A DNA stretch of 64,000 nt from Streptomyces parvulus (GTDB taxonomy: Bacteria > Actinomycetota > Actinomycetes > Streptomycetales > Streptomycetaceae). The translations under genes and the position numbers were made by a program. The stretch spans positions 62,001-126,000 of the forward strand of contig NZ_BMRX01000009.1 of NCBI RefSeq assembly GCF_014648855.1, written 5' to 3'. This document shows, one piece after another, positions 25,442 to 33,978 of the stretch (the first letter of the stretch is position 1; each line of letters begins with the position of its first letter). The notes under the pieces are model-generated. The model was not told the origin of the DNA and ran no database searches. It worked only from the letters and a program-made list of their open reading frames with translations.

Positions 25442-27232
25442 CTACTCCTTCGGCGGTACCGCCGGCATCCCCAGGAACGGCAGGCGCAGCGCGCCGAAGG
25501 CCTCCGCAGGGACCGCGGGGGACTTCGGCTCCACCGGCGCCAGCCGCCGGTACGCCGTCCCCTGCGCGGGGCGCGGGTCGCTCTCGCCCTTGTTCGGCCA
25601 GTACGACAGCGCCCGCTCGGCCTGTGCCGTGATGGTCAGGGACGGGTTGACGCCCAGGTTGGCGGAGACGGCGGCGCCGTCCACGACCGAGATGCCGGGG
25701 TGGCCGTAGAGCCGGTGGTACGGGTCGATGACGCCGGTCTCGCGGGAGGCGCCGATCGGGCAGCCGCCGAGGAAGTGGGCGGTGAGCGGGGTGCCCATCA
25801 GCTCCCCGACGTTGGAGCCCGCGAAGCCGTTGATCTCGGCGGCGAGTGCGGAGGCGCCCTCGGTGGCGGCCTTGATCTGCTTGGGGTTGGGCGAGCCGTG
25901 GCCCTGGCGCGCGGTGAGCAGGCCCTTGCCGACGCCCGTCGGTTTCAGGTGCGTGGTCAGGGAGTTGTCCAGCGACTGCATGACCAGGCCGATGATGGTC
26001 CGCTCGGACCACTTGCGGTTGGACAGCGAGCGCAGGACCAGCAGCGGGTGCCGGGCCGCGTGGCCGAGGAAGCCCAGGACGCGGGAGGTGCCGGAGGCGG
26101 TCTGCCCGGCGTAGGGGACCTGGAGGATCGACAGGCCGCCCATCGAGTTGGAGCCCTTGCCGTAGCGGACCGGCTCGATGTGGGTGTTGGCGTCCGGGTG
26201 GATCGAGGACGTGATCGCGACCCCGCGCGTGAAGTCGGCGCGGTCCTCGCCGGTGGCCCTGCGGTAGCGGCGGTCGTCGGTCTGGGCGCCGACCAGGGCC
26301 TCGGAGTTGGTGCGGGTCAGCTCGCCGAGCTTGTCGGATATGTGGGCGAGCTGGCCCCCCGCCTTCATGCGGTGCAGGAGGGTCTGGGTGCCGTAGGTGC
26401 CCGCGGCGATGACGACCCGGCGGGCCGTGAAGGTGCGGCCGGCGCCCTTCTTCTGCCGGTCGGTGGGGAGGGTGGCGACCGCGAAGCCGCCGCGCGAGTC
26501 CTCGGTGACCGAGACGACCGTCGTCATCGGGTGCACGACCGCGCCCGCCTTCTCGGCGAGGTACAGGTAGTTCTCGTTGAGGGTGTTCTTCGCGCCGTGC
26601 CGGCAGCCCGTCATGCACTCGCCACACTCGTTGCAGGCCTTGCGGTCGGGGCCCGCGCCGCCGAAGTAGGGGTCGGGCACCCGCTCCCCCGGCTTCGCCC
26701 GCGCCCGGCCGTCGGAGTCCTCGCCGTCGCCGAAGAAGACGCCGACCGGCGCCATGTGGAAGCTGTCCCCGACGCCCATCCGCTCGGCGGCGGCCTTCAG
26801 GTGCACGTCGGACGGGGTCATGGTCGGGTTCAGCCGGACCCCGAGCATCCGCCGCGCCTGGTCGTAGTACGGCGTCAGCTCCTCGTGCCAGTCGGTGATG
26901 TCGCGCCACTGGGGGTCCTCGAAGAACGGCTTCGGCGGCACGTAGAGGGTGTTGGCGTAGTTGAGGGAGCCGCCGCCCACGCCGGCGCCTGCCAGGACCA
27001 TGACATTCCCGAGCAGGTGGATGCGCTGGATGCCGAACATGCCGAGCCTGGGGGCCCAGAGGTAGCTCTTGAGGTCCCAGGAGTTCTTGGGCAGCGACTC
27101 CCGGGTGAAGCGGCGGCCGGCTTCCAGGACGCCGACGTCGTAGCCCTTCTCGGTGAGGCGCAGGGCGGTGACGGATCCGCCGAAGCCGGAACCGACTATC
27201 AGGACGTCGTAGTCGTAGGCGTCTTGAGGCAC
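25442..27232 (-). CDS. GMC-family flavin oxidoreductase (cholesterol-oxidase/ChoD-like) with Cys cluster
   Basis: 596 residues from the GTG at 27232, with GAGGAG six bases upstream. The FAD-binding Rossmann motif VLIVGSGFGGSVTALRL is at about residue 10; GMC signatures follow (GAGVGGGSLNYAN) and the C-terminus holds the active-site region HFLGGCPIG and VNPSLTITA. Around residue 200 is CNECGECMTGC, a 4Fe-4S-type Cys spacing inside the flavoprotein. Homologues next to guaA/guaB in mycobacteria are annotated ChoD, a flavoprotein sterol oxidase-like enzyme, but the true substrate is uncertain. Downstream of the aldehyde dehydrogenase, same strand, probably co-transcribed: alcohol to aldehyde to acid. 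Confidence 0.87.
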   Translation of the reverse strand: MPQDAYDYDVLIVGSGFGGSVTALRLTEKGYDVGVLEAGRRFTRESLPKNSWDLKSYLWAPRLGMFGIQRIHLLGNVMVLAGAGVGGGSLNYANTLYVPPKPFFEDPQWRDITDWHEELTPYYDQARRMLGVRLNPTMTPSDVHLKAAAERMGVGDSFHMAPVGVFFGDGEDSDGRARAKPGERVPDPYFGGAGPDRKACNECGECMTGCRHGAKNTLNENYLYLAEKAGAVVHPMTTVVSVTEDSRGGFAVATLPTDRQKKGAGRTFTARRVVIAAGTYGTQTLLHRMKAGGQLAHISDKLGELTRTNSEALVGAQTDDRRYRRATGEDRADFTRGVAITSSIHPDANTHIEPVRYGKGSNSMGGLSILQVPYAGQTASGTSRVLGFLGHAARHPLLVLRSLSNRKWSERTIIGLVMQSLDNSLTTHLKPTGVGKGLLTARQGHGSPNPKQIKAATEGASALAAEINGFAGSNVGELMGTPLTAHFLGGCPIGASRETGVIDPYHRLYGHPGISVVDGAAVSANLGVNPSLTITAQAERALSYWPNKGESDPRPAQGTAYRRLAPVEPKSPAVPAEAFGALRLPFLGMPAVPPKE

Positions 27233-27240
27233 GGGGGTCT

Positions 27241-27327
27241 CCTCGTCGGGTTTCACGTGCGGCTGATGCGTGGCCGGTCGCGCCCGGGCGGCGGAGCCGC
27301 GTGTCGATGCGGCCCCGCGCCCCTGAG
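27241..27327 (-). repeat. Dispersed Streptomyces intergenic repeat, copy 1
   Basis: Read on the minus strand it begins CAGGGGCGCGGGG, passes through GCGGCTCCGCCGCCC and GCGCGACCGGCCACG. This resembles a short repeat I know from many Streptomyces intergenic regions. It fills almost the whole 98-bp gap between the aldehyde dehydrogenase and GMC genes. A shorter relative is at 50.13-50.22 kb. Confidence 0.65.
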
Positions 27328-27330
27328 CGG

Positions 27331-28944
27331 TCACCTGAACCGGAATGCCTTCATGAGGCGGAGGCTACGGCTCATGAAGGCCGCGTACTTCTCGTCGTCC
27401 ATGCCCAGCGAGGGGGCCATCGGCAGCAGGCGCTGGTGGGCGACGGTCTGCGACTCGGTGTACTTGAGGATGCCCTCGGAGCCGTGCCGGCGGCCGAGTC
27501 CGGACTCCTTCATGCCGCCCATCGGCGACTGCACGCTGCCGTAGGCGGAGGCGTAGCCCTCGTTGATGTTGACCGTGCCGGTGCGCAGGCGGGCGGCGAC
27601 CTCGCGGCCGCGGCGGGCGTTCGTGGTCCAGACCGACGAGTTCAGGCCGTACGGCGTGGCGTTGGCGCGGTCGACGACCTCGTCCACGTCGGAGAAGCGG
27701 TACACGGAGACCACCGGGCCGAAGGTCTCCTCGCAGCACAGCGTCATCTCGTCCGTGACGCCGTCGAGGATCGTCGGCTCGTAGAAGTACGGGCCGAGGT
27801 CCGGCCGGGCCACACCGCCGGCGACGATCCGCGCGCCCTTGGCGACGGCGTCCTCCACGTGGCGCTTGACGGTCTCCAGCTGGTGGCCGCTGACCAGCGA
27901 CCCCATGTCCGCGCCGTACGCCAGCGCGCTGCCCAGCCGCATCGCGCGGGTGCGGGCGGCGAAGCGGTCGAGGAAGGCGTCGGCGACCGACTCGTGGACG
28001 TAGAGCCGCTCGATGGAGACGCACAGCTGGCCGGCGGAGGAGAAGCACGCGCGCACGGCGCCCGCCGCCGCCTTCTCGACGTCGGCGTCGTCCAGGACCA
28101 GCATGGCGTTCTTGCCGCCGAGTTCCAGCGAGACGCCGACCAGCCGGTCCGCGGCGACGGTCGCGACCTCGCGTCCGGTGCGGGTGGAGCCGGTGAAGGA
28201 CACGTAGTCGCCGTGCTTGACGACCTCGGGCCCGATGACCGGGCCGACGCCGATGACGGCCTGGAGGACGTCGGCCGGCAGTCCGGCCTCGATCAGCAGG
28301 TCGCGGGCCCACAGGGCGGTCAGGCAGGACTCGGTGTCCGGCTTCATCACGACCGCGTTGCCCGCGACGAGGGCGGGCAGGGCGTCGCCGACGGACAGCT
28401 CGAACGGGTAGTTCCACGGGACGATCTGGCCGACGACACCGCGCGGGTGGCGCAGTTCGGTGACCTTCGTCAGCGTCGGCACGGCGCCGGTGTGCCGCTT
28501 GGGCCGCAGATACGCGGGCGCCTTGCGGCCGTAGTGCCGGGCGGCGACGGCGACGGCCTGGACCTCCTCGTGGGCGTGCAGCCTGGCCTTGCCGGTCTCC
28601 AGCTGGATGAGGTCGAGGACCTCGGCCTGCCGCTCCAGGACCAGGTCGTGGAAGCGCAGCAGCACCGCGGCGCGCCGCCGCAGCGGGGTGCGCGCCCACA
28701 CGGCCTGGGCGGCGCGGGCCTGTTCGAAGGCGCGGGACACGTCCTCCGGCGTCGACTCGGGCAGGTCGGCGAGCTTCTCGCCGGTGAACGGCGAGTGGTT
28801 GGCGGTGCGGCCGGAGCCGGCCACGCCCTTGGTGAGCTGGGCGACCAGCTCGGGCGTGACCACGTCGGCAGCGGTGCGGGCGCCCTCCGGGGAGGGGGCG
28901 AGGGGGTTCGTGCCGGTGATTTCCGGGGCCTGCGCGTCCGTCAT
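27331..28944 (-). CDS. Aldehyde dehydrogenase, succinate-semialdehyde dehydrogenase type
   Basis: 537 residues. NAD(P)-binding and catalytic features are complete: VPWNYPFELSVGDALPALVAGN, the general base Glu in LELGGKNAM, nucleophilic Cys in SAGQLCVSIERLYV, and EETFGPVVSVYRF. This resembles actinobacterial GabD2-like succinic semialdehyde dehydrogenases, with an N-terminal extension of about 40 residues. It oxidises an aldehyde to the acid with NAD(P)+. Same strand and 98 bp upstream of the GMC oxidoreductase; coupling of the two oxidations is an inference. Confidence 0.88.
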   Translation of the reverse strand: MTDAQAPEITGTNPLAPSPEGARTAADVVTPELVAQLTKGVAGSGRTANHSPFTGEKLADLPESTPEDVSRAFEQARAAQAVWARTPLRRRAAVLLRFHDLVLERQAEVLDLIQLETGKARLHAHEEVQAVAVAARHYGRKAPAYLRPKRHTGAVPTLTKVTELRHPRGVVGQIVPWNYPFELSVGDALPALVAGNAVVMKPDTESCLTALWARDLLIEAGLPADVLQAVIGVGPVIGPEVVKHGDYVSFTGSTRTGREVATVAADRLVGVSLELGGKNAMLVLDDADVEKAAAGAVRACFSSAGQLCVSIERLYVHESVADAFLDRFAARTRAMRLGSALAYGADMGSLVSGHQLETVKRHVEDAVAKGARIVAGGVARPDLGPYFYEPTILDGVTDEMTLCCEETFGPVVSVYRFSDVDEVVDRANATPYGLNSSVWTTNARRGREVAARLRTGTVNINEGYASAYGSVQSPMGGMKESGLGRRHGSEGILKYTESQTVAHQRLLPMAPSLGMDDEKYAAFMSRSLRLMKAFRFR

Positions 28945-29048
28945 GAGCCGCAGGGTATGACGCCGCGCGGCCTTTGTGTACCCGTCGGTAATAGGGATTC
29001 ACCGAGTACTCACATGCCGCCAGTGATCGCTGGCAACAAACCCGCTGA

Positions 29049-30824
29049 TCAGGGCGTTGCGACCGTCCAGTTGGCGACGACCGTGCGGGCGACCTCCCGT
29101 CCCTCGTCGGCGAAGTAGCCCTTGCGCGGGTAGTCGATCGACACCTTGTACAGGTCGCCGTCTCCCGCCCGGTAGTACACGATGTGGAACTCGCGCGGCC
29201 GGGGGTTCTGCGAGTCCGTGGTCACGTACTCGACGGTGTTCTCGGCGGCCTTGCGGCCCTCGTACTCGGTCTCGCTCGGCTCGCCCTTGGGTGCGGGGTC
29301 GTCGGCGAAGCCGTAGGAGTACTCGCCGTCCTTGAAGGTGTCCCAGTCCGCCCAGGCGGCCGCCATCGCCGTCTCGGGGATCTCGCCCGTCTTGTCGTCG
29401 GCCTTGATGTCGCGGTCGACGAGGACGCTGACCGCGCCGCTCGGGTCGGTGAACGTCTCGTTGGTGCCGTCCCAGTCGTCGGGGTGCTTCTGCTTCACGA
29501 ACTCGGCGGGCAGGGCGACGCCCATCCCGACCTTCGCGTCCAGCTCCTGCTGCTTCCAGCCGTCCGGCAGGGGGCCCGCGAAGGGGTCCGCGACCACGAG
29601 GTACGACGCCACCGCGGCCGCGACGACGACCGCGCCGAGGGTGATCCAGGCGTTGCGGCCCAGCCGGACGCCCCACCGGGAGACCGGCGCCGGCGGCCCG
29701 TCCGCCGCGGCGACCCGCACGACCTGGGTGGGCGGCGACGCGGGCGGCTCGGCGGCGGCGGTCAGCAGGCCCCGCACCCGGGCGGCGTCCGGGCGGCGCG
29801 CCGGGTCCTTGTCCAGCAGGGCCGTGATCACCTCGGCCAGCGGGCCCTGCGCGGCGGCGGGCGGCGCGGGGGTGGCGTTGAGCACCGACTGCAGGGTGGC
29901 CGGGGTGTTGCTGCGGCGGAACGGCGAGACGCCCTCCGTCGCCGCGTACAGCACCACGCCCAGCGACCACAGGTCGCTCGCCGGGCCCGGACGCCGGCCC
30001 AGCACCCGCTCCGGGGCGATGTACTCGGGCGAGCCGACGAAGCCGCCGGTGTCGGTCAGGTTGGTCTCGCCCTCGATCTGGGCGATGCCGAAGTCGGTGA
30101 GGACGACCCGGTCGTGCCGGCCGAGCAGCACGTTGTCCGGCTTCACGTCCCGGTGCAGGACACCGGCCGCGTGGGCGGCCTCCAGCGCGCCGAGCACCTC
30201 GAGACCGATCCGGGCCGCCTCGCGGGCGTCCAGCGTGCCCTCCTGCAGCGCGTCGCCCAGGGAGCGGCCCCGCACCAGCTCCATCACGATCCAGGGCCGT
30301 CCGTCGACGACCGCGACGTCGTGCACGTTGACCACGCCGGGGTGGTCGAGCCGGGCCGCGGCGCGGGCCTCGCGGCGCATCCGCTCGAAGGCGTTGTCCC
30401 GTTCCCGCTCGGGCAGGTGGTCGGGGACGCGGGGCTCCTTGACGGCCACCTCGCGGTCCACGGTCTCGTCCTTGGCCCGCCAGACCGTGCCCATGCCGCC
30501 GTGCCCGAGCTTGGCGAGCAGCCGGTAGCGGCCCGCGATCAGGCGTCCCGCGCCCGGGTCCGGCGCGGCCGGGGCGGAGGCCGGCGGCGGCGCGGCGGAC
30601 GGGGCGTGGCCGGACGGAGCCGGGGTGGACGGGGCGTGGCCCGAGGCGTCCGGCGCGGGCGAGGGCGTCGGCCGCGGCGGGACGACCTGGGTCGGTGTGG
30701 CGTACGGGTTGCCCGGGTGCGGTACCGCGACCGGCTGGTCCGGTGGTCGCAGGCCGAAGCTCGTCGGCTCGTCCGGTCCCCTGTGCTCGTCCGGTCCCCT
30801 GTGCGCTCCCCCGTTGCTGCTCAT
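29049..30824 (-). CDS. Membrane Ser/Thr protein kinase (cluster member 1)
   Basis: 591 residues. About 90 Pro-rich residues come first, then the kinase domain (about 95-355): Gly loop LGHGGMGTVW, catalytic Lys in VAVKEP, HRDVKPDN, TDFGIA and YIAPE are intact, so it should be active. One membrane helix (about 386-406), then about 185 external residues beginning PLPDGWKQQELDAKVGMG. The external part resembles those of the other cluster kinases. Start ATG at 30824; the longer frame upstream runs into the next gene and is not coding. Last of five same-strand kinase genes. Confidence 0.92.
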   Translation of the reverse strand: MSSNGGAHRGPDEHRGPDEPTSFGLRPPDQPVAVPHPGNPYATPTQVVPPRPTPSPAPDASGHAPSTPAPSGHAPSAAPPPASAPAAPDPGAGRLIAGRYRLLAKLGHGGMGTVWRAKDETVDREVAVKEPRVPDHLPERERDNAFERMRREARAAARLDHPGVVNVHDVAVVDGRPWIVMELVRGRSLGDALQEGTLDAREAARIGLEVLGALEAAHAAGVLHRDVKPDNVLLGRHDRVVLTDFGIAQIEGETNLTDTGGFVGSPEYIAPERVLGRRPGPASDLWSLGVVLYAATEGVSPFRRSNTPATLQSVLNATPAPPAAAQGPLAEVITALLDKDPARRPDAARVRGLLTAAAEPPASPPTQVVRVAAADGPPAPVSRWGVRLGRNAWITLGAVVVAAAVASYLVVADPFAGPLPDGWKQQELDAKVGMGVALPAEFVKQKHPDDWDGTNETFTDPSGAVSVLVDRDIKADDKTGEIPETAMAAAWADWDTFKDGEYSYGFADDPAPKGEPSETEYEGRKAAENTVEYVTTDSQNPRPREFHIVYYRAGDGDLYKVSIDYPRKGYFADEGREVARTVVANWTVATP

Positions 30825-30904
30825 GGTCCATCGATATCGCGCCAGGCGTGTCCGGTTCCAGCGCGGGTGCCCGGCCGTCACAGACCCGTGACGCGGGTTG
30901 CCGC

Positions 30905-32011
30905 TTATCTCCCCTTTGGACGGGATGCCGGGGACGCGTGCGCGGACGGGGCCCCGGACGGCGAGACCGAGGCAGACCCGTGCGGTGGCGTCGGGGTCGT
31001 CGGCGTGGCGGGGGACGAACTCGCCGGCGCTCCGCCCCCGCCGTCGTCCCCGTCCACGAGCAGCACGGCGGCCGAGACGCCCGCGCCGGCCGCCGCGACG
31101 GCCAGCAGCACCGCGGCCAGGACGCTCCGCCTCAGCCGCCGGGACGCCCGGGCCGCGGTCGTGGCGGGCGGGCGGCCGGTGCTCAGGTAGAGGCGCAGCA
31201 TCCGGTCTGCCTCCGCCGCGTCCAGCCGCCGCCGGGGGTCGCGTTCGAGGAGGCCGCGGACGACCGGGAGGAGCGGTCCGGTCTGGGCGGGCGGGTGGAT
31301 CTCCTCGGTGACCACGGCGTGCAGGACGCCGCCCAGCGAGTCCCGGTGGAAGGGGGACGCGCCGCTGAGGATCGCGCACAGCAGGACGCCCAGGGACCAC
31401 AGGTCGGACTCCGGCCCGGTCCCGGCGCCGGACATCCGCTCCGGCGCGGTGTACTCGGGCGAGCCGACGAAGGAGCCGCTCTCGGTGAGCGTGGTGGAGC
31501 CCGCGACCTGGGCGACGCCGAAGTCGGTGAGCACGACCCGGCCGTCCTCGGCGATCAGCACGTTGGACGGCTTCAGGTCCCGGTGCAGGACGCCGGCCGC
31601 GTGGGCGGTGCGCAGGGCGTCGAGCAGCGCGATGCCGATCCGCGCGGCCTCGCGGGGGCCGACCGGGCCGCGGGCGACGACGCGGTCGGCGAGCGAGCCG
31701 CCGTCGACGAGTTCCATGACCATGTACGCGTGGGCGTCGTCCTCGACGACGTCGTGCACGACGACGACGTGCGGATGGCGCAGCTGGGCGACCGCGCGGG
31801 CCTCCCGCAGGGTGCGCTCCCGGCGCAGCCGGGCCTCGGCCGCGGAGAGGGTCTCGTCGAGGGGCAGCGCCTTCACGGCCACCTCGCGGACGAGCAGTTG
31901 GTCGGTGGCCCGCCAGACGACCCCCATGCCGCCGCTGCCGAGCCGCTCGTGGAGCCGGTAACGGCCCGCGACGACACGCCCGCCGGCCCCCTCGGTCACC
32001 ATGCGTCCCAT
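30905..32011 (-). CDS. Ser/Thr protein kinase with short external tail (cluster member 2)
   Basis: 368 residues from the ATG at 32011 (GGTGGGG upstream; an ATG at 32002 is possible). The complete kinase domain (about 12-270) has GSGGMGVVW, VAVKALP, HRDLKPSN, TDFGVA and YTAPE. A single helix (about 290-315) is followed by only some 50 residues rich in Pro, Ser and Ala; unlike its neighbours it lacks a folded external domain. It may therefore sense through partners. 80 bp upstream of kinase 1. Ends in a TAA stop, rare in this genome. Confidence 0.92.
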   Translation of the reverse strand: MGRMVTEGAGGRVVAGRYRLHERLGSGGMGVVWRATDQLLVREVAVKALPLDETLSAAEARLRRERTLREARAVAQLRHPHVVVVHDVVEDDAHAYMVMELVDGGSLADRVVARGPVGPREAARIGIALLDALRTAHAAGVLHRDLKPSNVLIAEDGRVVLTDFGVAQVAGSTTLTESGSFVGSPEYTAPERMSGAGTGPESDLWSLGVLLCAILSGASPFHRDSLGGVLHAVVTEEIHPPAQTGPLLPVVRGLLERDPRRRLDAAEADRMLRLYLSTGRPPATTAARASRRLRRSVLAAVLLAVAAAGAGVSAAVLLVDGDDGGGGAPASSSPATPTTPTPPHGSASVSPSGAPSAHASPASRPKGR

Positions 32012-32129
32012 GATGCCCCACCGGACGCGAGGCCTCCGCGCCGTCGCCCGGCGCGTGGCCGACAACCGACGGGTGCGCGAGGGCCGTTGGGAGGGTGTCC
32101 GCCGGCGTCCGGCGCCACGCGGGCGGGTC

Positions 32130-33842
32130 TCAGCCCGTCCGCTCCTGCCAGCTCTGGAGCACCGCTGCGAACTGCCGCTCGGTGGTCGGCCAGTCGGCGG
32201 CGGGCCCCGACATGTTGAGGGCGTACTCGACGCCGGCCCGGGAGATGTACGTGTGCGCGACGGCGCGGCGCGGGCCCGGGAAGGGCGTGTCCTTGGCCAG
32301 CGCGGTCCAGGTGTACTCCCAGCGGGCGCTGTCGCGGTCGCGGTAGGTGCCGCGCTCCAGGGTGACCCGCCGGTAGTCCACCAGCCGCTGGAGCTGGACC
32401 TCCAGGTCCAGCTGGTGCGCGTGCGGGTCGTTGTAGTCGGGGGCGGTGTCGACGGACACGCGCAGCAGGTGCTTGCCGCCGTCGGGGCTGTAGTCGCCCT
32501 GCTTGAGTTCGCCCTCGTCGTCGAAGGCCTCGCGCGTCCAGTCCTTGGGCAGGTAGAGGCTGAAACCCAGCGGGTCGTCGCGGCGGGTCCAGTCGTCCGG
32601 GACCGAACCGCCTGGACCCTTGCCGTCGGTGGGGGAACCCGACGGCGTGGTGGACGCCGTGCCGGTGGGGTCGGGGCCGGCCTGCGTGCCGCCGCCGTCG
32701 TCGCGCTGCTGGAGCAGGACGGCGGTGCCCGCGCCGATCAGGGCGGCGACGGCGACGACCAGGGCGACGGTGCGCAGGCGGCCCTGGCGACGGCGCCCCG
32801 CGGGCCCGGGGTGCGCGGGGCCGGGCGCCGCGGGGCCCGCCGGGTACCCGTGGGCGGTGGGGCCGGTCGCGTGGTGCCCGACGCTCGCGGTGGGCCCGGT
32901 CACCGGCGGGTACGGCGTCGCGGTGGGCGTACCCGGCGTCCCCTGGTGGAGGGTGTCGCCCTGCCGCACCGGGCCCGTGTGGTGGGTGGTCGGCACGTAG
33001 GCCTGGGCCGCGTCGGGCCGCCGTCCCTCGGCCGCCTGGGCGAGCAGGTGCTCGGCCTCGGTCGCGTCGGGCCGCGCCTCCGGGTCCTTGCGCAGGAACG
33101 CGCTGATGACGGGCGCGAGCGGGCCGGCGTACCTTGGCTCGCCGGCCTCCTCCTCGACCACGGCCTGCATGGTGGTGAGCGGTGACGTGCGGCGGAACGG
33201 CGATCTGCCCTCCACCGCCGTGTACAGCGTCGCTCCGAGCGCCCACAGGTCGGAGGCGGGGCCGGGGTCGTGGCCGCGCACCCGCTCGGGCGCGAGGTAG
33301 TCGACGGAGCCGACGACCTCGCCGGTGCGGGTGATGGTGCTGTCGCCCTCGATCTGCGCGATGCCGAAGTCGGTGAGCAGCACCCGGCCGTCGTCGGCGA
33401 GCAGGACGTTGCCCGGCTTGACGTCGCGGTGCAGGACGCCGGCGGTGTGCGCGGCGCGCAGGGCGCGCAGGACCCACAGGCCGATGCGGGCCGCCTCGCG
33501 CGGATCGACGCGCTCCTCCTCCTTGACCGCGTCGGCCAGTGAGCGGCCCTCGACCAGCTCCATCACGATCCAGGGGCGGCCGTCGTGTTCGAGGACGTCG
33601 TGCACGGTGACGACGGCCGAGTGGTTGATCCGCGCCGCCGCGCGCGCCTCGCCCCGGGTGCGTGCCAGCAGGATCGCCTGGTCGCTCTCGGAGACGTAGA
33701 GCGCGGCGGTCAGTTCCTTGATGGCGACGGTCCGGTTCAGCACCTCGTCGTGTGCGCGCCACACGCGGCCCATGCCGCCGCTGCCGATGGTGTCCCCGAG
33801 CCGGTAACGGCCCGCGACGAGCCGGCCCTGCATCTGATTCAC
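32130..33842 (-). CDS. Membrane Ser/Thr protein kinase (cluster member 3)
   Basis: 570 residues. I take GTG at 33842, with GCGGGG four bases upstream; an ATG at 33833 is the alternative. Kinase domain (about 8-270) with GSGGMGRVW, VAIKELT, HRDVKPGN, TDFGIA and YLAPE. A Thr/Pro-rich juxtamembrane linker, helix at about 350-372 (VALVVAVAALIGAGTAVLL), then about 200 external residues with DDPLGFSLYLPKDWTREAF, a start shared with the other external domains of this cluster. Confidence 0.92.
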   Translation of the reverse strand: MNQMQGRLVAGRYRLGDTIGSGGMGRVWRAHDEVLNRTVAIKELTAALYVSESDQAILLARTRGEARAAARINHSAVVTVHDVLEHDGRPWIVMELVEGRSLADAVKEEERVDPREAARIGLWVLRALRAAHTAGVLHRDVKPGNVLLADDGRVLLTDFGIAQIEGDSTITRTGEVVGSVDYLAPERVRGHDPGPASDLWALGATLYTAVEGRSPFRRTSPLTTMQAVVEEEAGEPRYAGPLAPVISAFLRKDPEARPDATEAEHLLAQAAEGRRPDAAQAYVPTTHHTGPVRQGDTLHQGTPGTPTATPYPPVTGPTASVGHHATGPTAHGYPAGPAAPGPAHPGPAGRRRQGRLRTVALVVAVAALIGAGTAVLLQQRDDGGGTQAGPDPTGTASTTPSGSPTDGKGPGGSVPDDWTRRDDPLGFSLYLPKDWTREAFDDEGELKQGDYSPDGGKHLLRVSVDTAPDYNDPHAHQLDLEVQLQRLVDYRRVTLERGTYRDRDSARWEYTWTALAKDTPFPGPRRAVAHTYISRAGVEYALNMSGPAADWPTTERQFAAVLQSWQERTG

Positions 33843-33978
33843 GTTGCCCCGCAATGGTCTTGTCAGGGCCAGACTAGGGACCGGCCCCCCTTCGGGGAAC
33901 GGCTGGGGTCGCATGGAAACCGCTCTGTGACGGTTGTCGCTTTCCGTGACGGGAGGCAACCATCGGGACGAACTGCGG

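Noticed and set aside
29049..32021. One 990-residue fusion spanning kinase 1 and the region of kinase 2
   Set aside because: The frame upstream of 30824 is opposite-phase shadow of kinase 2, which has its own intact kinase domain.
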